DNA of 37,621 nt, from positions 1 through 37,621 of the forward strand of contig JAKFEY010000035.1 in NCBI GenBank assembly GCA_036675475.1. Direction: 5' to 3'. Positions 31,043 to 37,621 of this stretch are shown piece by piece (position 1 is the stretch's first letter; the number at the start of each line of letters is the position of its first letter). Both the position numbers and the translations under genes were made by a program. Source of the DNA: JALYRV01 sp036675475. GTDB lineage: Bacteria > Acidobacteriota > Vicinamibacteria > Vicinamibacterales > SCN-69-37. The notes under the pieces were generated by a model. The model had not been told where the DNA came from, made no database searches, and saw nothing but the letters and a program-made list of their open reading frames with translations.

Positions 31043-31074
31043 TTCTTCACTCTTAAATCACCACTTCTGAATTC
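31040..31074 (-). repeat. 35-nt dispersed heptad-type repeat, copy 2
   Basis: On the minus strand this matches 8588-8622 at about 27 of 35 positions, including both ends (GAATT, AAGAATTA) and the central GGTGA. It contains the stop codon of coaA (TAA) and that of the prolyl oligopeptidase (TGA), and encodes the last four residues of the latter. Confidence 0.55.
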
Positions 31075-33118
31075 CCAGGCTCCCGGCCAGGAAGGCCCAC
31101 TGGTCAGCCCGTTCCCAAATCACCTTGTCCATCGATTTGCCGGCGCCGTGGCCGCCGCTGGTCTCGATGCGGATCAGGATCGGCTGCGGCCCGCCTTGCG
31201 CCGCCTGCAGCGCCGCCGCGAACTTGAAGCTGTGGGCGGGGACGACGCGGTCGTCGTGATCGCCGGTGGTGATCATCGTGGCCGGATAGTGCGTCCCCGG
31301 TGTGATGTTGTGCAGCGGCGAGTATGTGATGAGGACGTCGAAGTCTTCCTGCACGTCGGGGCTGCCGTAATCCGACACCCACGCGCCGCCGATTGTGAAC
31401 CTGTGGAAGCGCAGCATGTCGAGCACGCCGACGGCGGGCAGGGCCGCCGCGAAGAGATCGGGCCGCTGCGTCATCACCGCGCCGACGAGCAGGCCGCCGT
31501 TGCTGCCGCCGCCGATGGCGAGCTTCGGCGTTGACGTGTATTTTTCGCGAATGAGAAATTCGGCGGCCGCGATGAAGTCGTCGAAGACGTTCTGCTTGGT
31601 CTTCAGCCGCCCGCCATCGTGCCACGTGCGGCCATATTCGCCGCCGCCCCGGATGTTCGCGACCGCGTAGATGCCGCCCATCTCGAGCCATCCGGCGATG
31701 CCGGCGGAGTAGGCAGGCGTCAGCGAGATGTCGAACCCGCCGTAGCCATAGAGATACGTCGGGTTCGTCCCGTCGAGCGGAATGCCTTTCTTGTGCGTGA
31801 GGAACAGCGGCACCTCGGTGCCGTCTTTCGAGGTGTAGAACACCTGCGTCGTTTCGTAGCCGGACGGGTCGAAGGCCGTCTCGGGTCGCTTGAACACGCT
31901 GATCGCGCCGTCGTCGATGTCGTACCTGAAGATGGTCGTCGGATATGTAAACGACGTGAACGCGAAGTACGACTCGCGATCCGCGCGCTTGCCGCTGAAG
32001 GCGCCGATGGCGCCGATGCCGGGCAGGGGCACCTCACGCTCGAGCGAGCCGTCCTTGCGATGGACGCGCGCTTGTTCGTGCGCATGGGTGCGGACGACGG
32101 TCATGAAACGATCCCCAACCATTGCCACGCTTGCAAGCACGTCCCGATCCGGCGGCTCGGGGATGAGCGTCTTCCAGTCTGCCGGCACCGCGGCGCCGAG
32201 CGGAATAGCCACCAGCCTGGACCGCGGCGCGCCGTTGTTGGTGCGCACGTAGAACGTGTCGTTGTCATTGGCGACGACGATGTATTCGGCGTCGAAGGCG
32301 TCGACGAGTGGCGTGAAAGGCGCATCGGGCACGGAGAGGTCACGCACGAAGATGCGGTTCTTCGGCTCGGTGCCTTCGAACTGGTTGATCAGCAGGTAGC
32401 GGCCGTCCTCGGTGACGTTGGCGTTGAAGATCCAGTCGGGCTCGTCGGGCCGCTCGTAAATGAGCGTGTCCGCGGCCTGCGCCGTACCCAGCTTGTGCAG
32501 GTACACCTGCTGGTTGCGGTTGACACCTGCGAGCGCCTTGCCCGGCTCCGGCTCCGCGTACCGGCTGTAGAAGAAGCCGCTGCCGTCGGGCAGCCAGACC
32601 GCACCGCTGAACTTCGACCACTTCACGACATCGGGGAGGTCCGTAGCGGTGGCCACCTCGCGCACCCGCCACTCGATCCAGTCGGATCCCCCGGCCGACA
32701 ATCCGTACGCGACGTACTGGCCGTCGCGCGAGAAGCCGAGCCCGGTGATCGCGGTGGTGCCCTTCGCGTCGAACGCGTGTGGATCGATCAGGATGTTGCC
32801 GGGAACCGGCGGCGCGTCGGGCGCCGTCGCGCGATAGACGATGGGCTGGAGGTCGCCGCCGGCGATGCGGCTGAAGACGTACCAGGGCCCTTCCTTGGTC
32901 GGCAGCCCGTAGCGCTCGTACGTCCAGAGCTCGCGCAGCCGGTCGTAGATCCGCTGGCGATGGGGCAGCGCGTCCAGATAGCCGAACGTCACGGCGTTCT
33001 GGGCCTGCACCCACGCTTTCGTCTCGGCGCTGTTGTCGTCTTCCAGCCACCGGTAGGGATCGGCGATCTTCACGCCGAAGTGGTCTTCGACGATGGGGTC
33101 TTTGCGCGTGTCGATTAT
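31058..33118 (-). CDS. Prolyl oligopeptidase (S9A family)
   Basis: 671 residues from GTG 33073, or 686 if the family's conserved N-terminus is included. It has a beta-propeller (to ~residue 405) and an alpha/beta-hydrolase domain with Ser524 in GGGSNGG, Asp608 in DHDDRV and His642 in SGGHGAGK (numbers from the GTG). It cleaves peptides after proline. The 15 codons before the GTG (TRKDPIVEDHFG then VKIADPYRWLEDD) are family-typical, but no ATG, GTG or TTG precedes them in frame. The frame can be followed up to an ATA at 33118 that overlaps the thioesterase stop as ATAA, the place where an ATGA would be expected. The true start is unresolved. No signal peptide is visible, so it is probably cytosolic. 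Confidence 0.88.
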   Translation of the reverse strand: MIDTRKDPIVEDHFGVKIADPYRWLEDDNSAETKAWVQAQNAVTFGYLDALPHRQRIYDRLRELWTYERYGLPTKEGPWYVFSRIAGGDLQPIVYRATAPDAPPVPGNILIDPHAFDAKGTTAITGLGFSRDGQYVAYGLSAGGSDWIEWRVREVATATDLPDVVKWSKFSGAVWLPDGSGFFYSRYAEPEPGKALAGVNRNQQVYLHKLGTAQAADTLIYERPDEPDWIFNANVTEDGRYLLINQFEGTEPKNRIFVRDLSVPDAPFTPLVDAFDAEYIVVANDNDTFYVRTNNGAPRSRLVAIPLGAAVPADWKTLIPEPPDRDVLASVAMVGDRFMTVVRTHAHEQARVHRKDGSLEREVPLPGIGAIGAFSGKRADRESYFAFTSFTYPTTIFRYDIDDGAISVFKRPETAFDPSGYETTQVFYTSKDGTEVPLFLTHKKGIPLDGTNPTYLYGYGGFDISLTPAYSAGIAGWLEMGGIYAVANIRGGGEYGRTWHDGGRLKTKQNVFDDFIAAAEFLIREKYTSTPKLAIGGGSNGGLLVGAVMTQRPDLFAAALPAVGVLDMLRFHRFTIGGAWVSDYGSPDVQEDFDVLITYSPLHNITPGTHYPATMITTGDHDDRVVPAHSFKFAAALQAAQGGPQPILIRIETSGGHGAGKSMDKVIWERADQWAFLAGSLGIQKW

Positions 33119-33588
33119 CGCTGTCCCTGTTTCGCCTGGAGCCTGGCCTGACGCCGCACTTCCGCTTCGGCGGCGCGGCGCCGGTCATCGTCGGTCTCGA
33201 GCAGCAGCGGTGTCACCGGCAGGCGCTTGTGATCGCGGTCGACGGCCACGAAGGTCAGGTACGCGTGGCTCGTCTTGCGCCGGATGCCGGTGGTGGTCTC
33301 TTCGGAGAACACCTGCACCTCGACCTCGAGCGACGTCTTGAACGTGGCCGTGACCTGCGCCTTCAGGATGATCAGGTCGCCGACCTTGATGGGATTGAGG
33401 AACTGCAGCCCGTCGACCGCCGCCGTCACCAGCAGGCTGCGCGTGTGCCGATGGCACGCAATGGCGCCCGCGATGTCGATGAGATGCATGACGGTGCCGC
33501 CCAGAATGAACCCCAGCGGGTTGGCATCATTGGGCAGCACCACCTGCACCATTTCGGTGGCGGAGTCAGACGGAGGTTTGGGAGTCAC
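33115..33588 (-). CDS. Acyl-CoA thioesterase (hotdog fold, YciA/ACOT type)
   Basis: 157 residues from a GTG. The hotdog domain has GFILGGTVMHLIDIAGAIAC, with the Asp of the HGG/GG-xxxx-D active-site helix, and a VGDLIILKAQVTATFKTSLEVE strand region followed by HAYLTFVAVD. These match the acyl-CoA thioester hydrolase group that includes YciA and eukaryotic ACOTs. It frees CoA from acyl-CoA, and so could rescue CoA trapped as aromatic or dicarboxylic thioesters. A basic, Gln-rich tail (RRQARLQAKQGQR) ends the protein. Its stop TAA overlaps the ATA codon that opens the conserved reading frame of the prolyl oligopeptidase. The upstream gap is filled by a palindromic repeat. Confidence 0.85.
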   Translation of the reverse strand: MTPKPPSDSATEMVQVVLPNDANPLGFILGGTVMHLIDIAGAIACHRHTRSLLVTAAVDGLQFLNPIKVGDLIILKAQVTATFKTSLEVEVQVFSEETTTGIRRKTSHAYLTFVAVDRDHKRLPVTPLLLETDDDRRRAAEAEVRRQARLQAKQGQR

Positions 33589-33612
33589 TGGGTAAGGGGA
33601 CCATTAACCATG

Positions 33613-33720
33613 AATGGTAAATCGTAAGAGGTAAATAGCATCGTCAATCGCCTATCGCCAGAGGCTGGGCCGAAGCTGCTGGCCATGGACCATAGACGAT
33701 GCTATTTACAATTTACCATT
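33613..33720. repeat. Palindromic heptad repeat element
   Basis: GTAAATAGCATCGTC (33631-33645) pairs perfectly with 33695-33709 (15 bp), and AATGGTAAAT (33613-33622) with 33711-33720 (10 bp), separated by an 8/1 bulge. The left arm is made of 7-nt units (TGGTAAA, TCGTAAG, AGGTAAA, TAGCATC). The right arm repeats them as complements. It fills most of the 147-nt gap between the thioesterase start and the stop of the giant peptidase. Confidence 0.65.
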
Positions 33721-33735
33721 TACGTTGCGCTGTTC

Positions 33736-36700
33736 TTAGAAGTCATAGCCGATCCAGAAGCTGAAGCGCGGCTTCCGGAACTCCTCGCTGCCGCCGAAGT
33801 TGAAGAACAGCAGGTCTTCCCACGTGCGGTTGAACATCGTGCGCCAGGACCAGTCGAAGTGCATCGGGAAGCCGAGCGCGAACGTCTGCAGGCCGATGCC
33901 GTAGGACGCGCGGGCGTCGACCAGGCGGAAGCCGTCGACGTTGGCGGCGACGAATACGGGATCGAAGGTCAGCGTCTCGAAGTTGGGGATCGAGCCGACC
34001 TGCACCTGCTCGGTTGCCGCGCGCGAGGTCCACAGCTTCATGGGCTGGCCCTCGAAGCCGGCGCCGCCGATGTTGAAGAACAGGGTGCCGCGCAGGCCGC
34101 CCATCACGCCGAGCGGCGTGAGCATGGCCTCGATCAGCGGGAAGCGGAGCTCGGCGTCGACGAACCCGGCCTTGTTGCCCACGAAGCTCAGATAGTCGTA
34201 GCCGCGCAGCTCCGAGTTGCCGCCAAAGAACATGTAGTCGGGGAAGTCGCCCCAGCTCTTGAAGCCGCGCGCGCGCAGCGCCAGCACGCCGTTGCTGCCG
34301 AGCCGCAGGTAATAGCGGCCGTCGCCGTCGACGGTCTGCCGCGACAGGGAGTTGCTGATCTTCGGCGAGATTTCGTAGCCCACGCGCATCGTGCTGCCGG
34401 CCACGGGCCCGTACTCGCGGAAGACGGTGGTTTCCTGCGTGAAGGTCAGGCCGAGCGGATAGGTGCGCCCGTTGTTGAAGATGTTCGCGCCGAACCGCGA
34501 CTGCCGCTGTTCCTCGACCGCCTGCTCGAGCGCTTCGTTCTCGAAGCCCTCGTTGTACTGCGCCACGCCGCCGTACACCTCGACGCGCGCGTACCGGTTG
34601 ATCGGCCAGATCCCGTAGCCGGTGATGCCCCGTATCGTCCGCGTCGCCAGCGCATCGTCGCGATCCACCTGGAAGCCGAGCTGCAGCAGGTACTGCTGTT
34701 CGAGGCCGTAGAAGAACTCGGTCTGCGAAAACGCCTGCGCGGCCCACTGCAGGCGGCGCGACTGGTTCAGGTACGACGCCGACATCGTGCGGTACTGCTG
34801 CACCGACGAGATGTACATGCCGAGCGACTGATCGCCGAGCACGTCGGTGAAGCTGATGCTGGTGCCGCCGAAGAAGTCGCCGCCGCTGGTGACGCCGATG
34901 CCGATCGGCGGCCGGCCGTCGAGGAAGAATTTCTCGAACGTGCCCTTCTTCCGCTTGTTGGCGGCGACGAGCGTGTGCGAGAGCGGCGCCTGGAAGTCCA
35001 CCACCGGCGCGGGCGAGCCGAAGTCGGCCGACGCGACGATGGCCTTGGGCTCGCCGGGCTGGATGGCGTGAATGCCGAACTCGCCCTTGTAGTAGCTGAC
35101 AAACGCCAGGCGCACGTCGCTGCCGGTCTTGAGCGGCACCGGCGACAGGTTCGCGTTGAGCACGTCGGTGTGCTGGCGCAGCTCGCCGTTCTTCAGATTG
35201 AGCGTCCAGACGTTGAAGATGTTGCCGTTCTGCGCGATCTCGGGCGTGATGGGCTGCGCCGGATCGGTGGCCGTCGACGAGAACACGATCGTGTCGGCGT
35301 CGATGAAGCGCGGCGCCTGATCGTCGTGCGTGCCGAACGAGATCTGCACTTTCTCGCCCGTCTGCGTGTTGATCCGGAACAGCTTGTCGTTGCCGCTGAT
35401 GCGCGCCACGTACACCAGCGTGGTGCCGTCGGGCGAAAAGGCGGGCGAGTAGTCGGCGAAGGCGTCCTTCGTGAGGTTGGTGACCGCGCCGGTGGCGAGA
35501 TCGGCCACGAAGATGTCGCCGACGGCGCCCTGCAGGCCCGAAAACGCGACGCGCTGGCCGTCGGACGAAAAGTGCGGCGACTCGGGGCCGTCCACGGTGG
35601 TGAGCTCGAGCCGGCGCTCGATGTCGCCGGTGACCACGTTGTGCACGATCAGCGACTTGTGCTTGTCGGTGCGGCCGAAATACGCGATGCGATCGCCGAG
35701 CGGCGACCAGGAAATCCACGGCACGGCGTTGCCGCGCAGGCCGCCGGCCGTCGAGATGTATTCGTAGCCGCTGTCCTTGTCGAAGCCGCTGGTGACGTTC
35801 TTGACCACCTGGCCGTCCGTCGCCGAGATCAGGATGATGTCGAGCTCCTGGTCCTTGCGGTTGCCGGCCACCGCCGCAATCAGGTCGCCCGACGGCGACG
35901 GCGCGATGGAGATCACCGACACGTACCGCGTCTTGTCGGGCCGCGGCGCGAGGTTGCGGCCGTAGTCGCCGGGCCGCTCCTTGTCGCGGAACGGACGGAA
36001 GCGATCTTTCAGGTAGCGATCGAACTGCTCGTCGAACTCCTCGGGCTTGAGCCGCAGCGCTTCCTCATACGCCGACTCGCCGCCGCCGATCACGCTCTTG
36101 CGCAGCGAGAACAGGAACTGCCGCAGCCCCTCCTTGCCCCAGCGCGACTCGATGAACTCGAACGTCGCGTGCCCGATCGTGTAGGGCAGGCGGCCGCTGA
36201 GCGGCTGCGACTCGAACTCGCTCATCTTCGGGATGTTGTCGGTGATGGCCGCGTCGCGCACGAGCATCAGGTCGAGCGGATTCCAGTAGCCGGCCATGTA
36301 GTTGGCCAGGCCCTCGTCCACCCACAGCGGAATCCCCGCGCGCGTGAGCGACCGCGGAATGATGTCGAACTCGAACACGTGCGTGAGCTCGTGCGTGATC
36401 AGCCGATAGAGCTGGTCGGGCGGCTCGTCGATCGGCAGCACCATGCGATCGCGGCCCGGCTCGGCAAACGCGAGCACGCCTTCGGGCATCTCACCGCCCG
36501 ACACGTTTTCCTGCTGGAACTCGCTCGACGTCTTGAACAGGATCATCGGCACCTTGAACGGCAGGTCGTGCTTCAGGTCCGCGCTGATCTTCTGGTACGC
36601 GCTCTCGGCATAACCGGCCACCCGTTCGAGGTGCGGCTCGATTTCCGGGTAGTAAAAAATCTCGAAATGGTCGGTGACGTAGATGTGCCAGTCGAAGTGG

Positions 36701-36828
36701 TCGTACTTCACCCGGTTCTTGCCGAAATACGGCACGTAGGGCGTCTGGGCCGTGGCCGGAGCAGGAGGCAGCAGCATGGCGCTCGCCAGCGACAGCAGGG
36801 CGAGCCAGCGAAATCGGCGCATCGACAT
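33736..36828 (-). CDS. Secreted MA-type metallopeptidase / beta-propeller / outer-membrane barrel fusion
   Basis: 1030 residues from ATG 36828. This start is preferred over 36873 because GAGGG lies 8 nt upstream and a signal peptide (MSMRRFRWLALLSLASAMLL) begins at once. Residues ~40-290 form a gluzincin-type domain: His146-Glu147-x2-His150 in THELTHVFEF and Glu172 in VDEGLANY. Residues ~300-640 carry TolB/WD40-like propeller repeats (FSSDGQRVAFSG, FSPDGTTLVYVA). The last ~380 residues look like a BamA/Omp85-type barrel, with FGGNSELRGYDYLSFVGNKA in the position of the Omp85 RGF/Y-type loop and a terminal FSFWIGYDF. The protein would therefore be anchored in the outer membrane with its peptidase and propeller on one face. 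The same architecture exists in other Acidobacteriota, as I recall; its substrate is unknown. Confidence 0.78.
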   Translation of the reverse strand: MSMRRFRWLALLSLASAMLLPPAPATAQTPYVPYFGKNRVKYDHFDWHIYVTDHFEIFYYPEIEPHLERVAGYAESAYQKISADLKHDLPFKVPMILFKTSSEFQQENVSGGEMPEGVLAFAEPGRDRMVLPIDEPPDQLYRLITHELTHVFEFDIIPRSLTRAGIPLWVDEGLANYMAGYWNPLDLMLVRDAAITDNIPKMSEFESQPLSGRLPYTIGHATFEFIESRWGKEGLRQFLFSLRKSVIGGGESAYEEALRLKPEEFDEQFDRYLKDRFRPFRDKERPGDYGRNLAPRPDKTRYVSVISIAPSPSGDLIAAVAGNRKDQELDIILISATDGQVVKNVTSGFDKDSGYEYISTAGGLRGNAVPWISWSPLGDRIAYFGRTDKHKSLIVHNVVTGDIERRLELTTVDGPESPHFSSDGQRVAFSGLQGAVGDIFVADLATGAVTNLTKDAFADYSPAFSPDGTTLVYVARISGNDKLFRINTQTGEKVQISFGTHDDQAPRFIDADTIVFSSTATDPAQPITPEIAQNGNIFNVWTLNLKNGELRQHTDVLNANLSPVPLKTGSDVRLAFVSYYKGEFGIHAIQPGEPKAIVASADFGSPAPVVDFQAPLSHTLVAANKRKKGTFEKFFLDGRPPIGIGVTSGGDFFGGTSISFTDVLGDQSLGMYISSVQQYRTMSASYLNQSRRLQWAAQAFSQTEFFYGLEQQYLLQLGFQVDRDDALATRTIRGITGYGIWPINRYARVEVYGGVAQYNEGFENEALEQAVEEQRQSRFGANIFNNGRTYPLGLTFTQETTVFREYGPVAGSTMRVGYEISPKISNSLSRQTVDGDGRYYLRLGSNGVLALRARGFKSWGDFPDYMFFGGNSELRGYDYLSFVGNKAGFVDAELRFPLIEAMLTPLGVMGGLRGTLFFNIGGAGFEGQPMKLWTSRAATEQVQVGSIPNFETLTFDPVFVAANVDGFRLVDARASYGIGLQTFALGFPMHFDWSWRTMFNRTWEDLLFFNFGGSEEFRKPRFSFWIGYDF

Positions 36829-36885
36829 AGAGGATTCCCTCGAAGCGACCCTGGCAGGCGGGTCATCAGGCATGTTACTGCAGGT

Positions 36886-36891
36886 TAGACT
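36886..36891 (+). promoter_or_regulatory. Leaderless-type -10 element
   Basis: TAGACT ends 9 nt before the GTG at 36901. No Shine-Dalgarno lies between them. The gap is shared with the divergent giant peptidase, whose transcript has a normal leader. Confidence 0.4.
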
Positions 36892-36900
36892 CTTGGCATC

Positions 36901-37443
36901 GTGGCGCAGCCTTCCGGATTCGGCGACGACGCATTAGGGCATCTCGATGCCTTGTACGCGACCGCCCGCCGGCTGACGCGCAATCCCGCCGCGGCCGAAG
37001 ACCTGGTGCAGGACACGTACGTGAAGGCGTTCCGCAACCGCCGCAGCTTTCAACCGGGCACAAACCTGCGCGCCTGGCTCTTCGCCATCCTGCACAACAC
37101 GTTTCTCAACGACGTCCGGCGGCAGAAGGGCAGTCCGGTTGAGGTGGACGATGAGACGGCGGCGCGGGCGGCCGAACGGCGGCCGGCGCCGGAGCCCACG
37201 CCCGAAGAAGCGCTGATTGCGCGGGCAAGCGCGGCCGAAGTGGACGCCGCGCTGGCGTCGCTGCCCGAGGCGTTCCGCATGGCCGTGTGGCTGCGCGACG
37301 CCCAGGAACTGTCCTATGCGGAAATCGCGGAGGTCCTGCGGGTGCCGGTGGGCACGGTGATGTCGCGCATCTCGCGGGGCCGCCGCCTGCTCCACGACGC
37401 GATCCAAACCTCCGTTTCAGGCGTCAAAGCCAAAGGGACCTGA
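36901..37443 (+). CDS. ECF-type RNA polymerase sigma factor
   Basis: 180 residues from a GTG. The sigma-70 region 2 is DALYATARRLTRNPAAAEDL followed by VQDTYVKAFRN, with the core-binding and -10 helices. Region 4 is PEAFRMAVWLRDAQELSYAE then IAEVLRVPVGTVMSRISRGR, which recognises the -35. The negatively charged link (EEALIARASAAEVDAAL) joins the two. The size and the R-R-L-L ending fit group RpoE/SigK-like ECF factors controlled by a zinc-binding anti-sigma. That partner follows 5 nt downstream. A likely target is the adjacent envelope peptidase, but I could not match a shared promoter. Confidence 0.92.
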   Translation: MAQPSGFGDDALGHLDALYATARRLTRNPAAAEDLVQDTYVKAFRNRRSFQPGTNLRAWLFAILHNTFLNDVRRQKGSPVEVDDETAARAAERRPAPEPTPEEALIARASAAEVDAALASLPEAFRMAVWLRDAQELSYAEIAEVLRVPVGTVMSRISRGRRLLHDAIQTSVSGVKAKGT

Positions 37444-37448
37444 GAGGC

Positions 37449-37621
37449 ATGCACACACGAGACACCTGCGAGGCGATTGAGCCTCTGCTGGCTCCCTACA
37501 CCGAGCCGGACTCCGCCGCCCTGATGGACGCCGCGGATCAGGCCCGCGTGGCCGCCCATCTCGAGGCCTGCGAGCCGTGCCGCCGCACCGCCGGCTGCTG
37601 CCGCGCCGCGCAGGCGGCGCT
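37449..37621 (+). CDS. Anti-sigma factor with zinc-finger N-terminus (partial)
   Basis: The first 57 codons are present; the rest lies beyond the window. HLEACEPCR (residues 38-46) is the H-x3-C-x2-C motif of the ZAS/zf-HC2 domain, which holds zinc and occludes the sigma factor. An upstream Cys7 and a later CC pair may add a redox switch. The start follows the sigma stop by 5 nt with GAGAGG overlapping that stop codon, so it is translationally coupled. Whether a membrane-spanning segment follows cannot be seen. Confidence 0.8.
   Translation, partial: MHTRDTCEAIEPLLAPYTEPDSAALMDAADQARVAAHLEACEPCRRTAGCCRAAQAA

Noticed and set aside
33685..36888. 1067-codon plus-strand open frame opposite the giant peptidase
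   Set aside because: Arg/Glu/Val/Leu-rich translation with no domain. It is the shadow of a real gene with signal peptide, HELTH motif and barrel on the minus strand.

Overview
The window is GC-rich, densely coded bacterial DNA with no rRNA, tRNA, CRISPR array, transposase or phage gene that I can recognise. Gene content suggests a soil or sediment Acidobacteriota, perhaps class Vicinamibacteria. The reasons are a box benzoyl-CoA cluster next to many secreted peptidases (M14, M24, S9, an MA-type giant), a Tat-exported GH109 glycosidase, a DUF5777-like barrel and frequent GTG/TTG starts. The taxon is inference; no marker gene is present.

Layout. (1) 1-1955: an AraC-family regulator (partial) divergent from an Lnt-like acyltransferase, with a direct-repeat operator between them. 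(2) 1906-4557: secreted M14 peptidase. (3) 4571-10950: aerobic benzoate (box) cluster: boxR divergent from boxC, then boxB, an enoyl-CoA hydratase and an aldehyde dehydrogenase. boxA, a benzoate-CoA ligase and a classical boxD are not in the window. (4) 10961-15147: mixed genes, including an NTF2/SnoaL pseudogene, an exported HpcH/HpaI-like protein, a GNAT, an LPPGL-repeat protein and an M24 peptidase. (5) 15191-20474: a tightly overlapping operon of PLP enzyme, GH109, sugar nucleotidyltransferase, pirin and galactokinase-like kinase, read here as a candidate amino-sugar salvage route. (6) 20535-23147: 3-hydroxyacyl-CoA dehydrogenase and SSS symporter. The dehydrogenase could serve the lower box pathway. 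(7) 29739-23172, minus strand: outer-membrane barrel, cupredoxin-like protein, histidine kinase and NtrC-type regulator, then a second cupredoxin lipoprotein and a DUF5777-like barrel. (8) 29815-37621: ferredoxin, coaA, prolyl oligopeptidase, thioesterase, a protease-propeller-barrel giant, and an ECF sigma/anti-sigma pair.

The strongest unexplained signal is in the DNA between genes. Many wider gaps hold degenerate 7-nt tandem repeats or palindromes, usually touching a stop or start codon. Two 66-nt copies, one before boxB and one before the aldehyde dehydrogenase, share a hairpin plus five heptads and end exactly at the start codon. A 177-bp palindrome encodes the signal peptide and linker of the 27758-28504 cupredoxin. 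Separately, eight genes have a TANNNT-like -10 element only 6-9 nt before the start codon and no Shine-Dalgarno, which is the pattern of leaderless transcripts.
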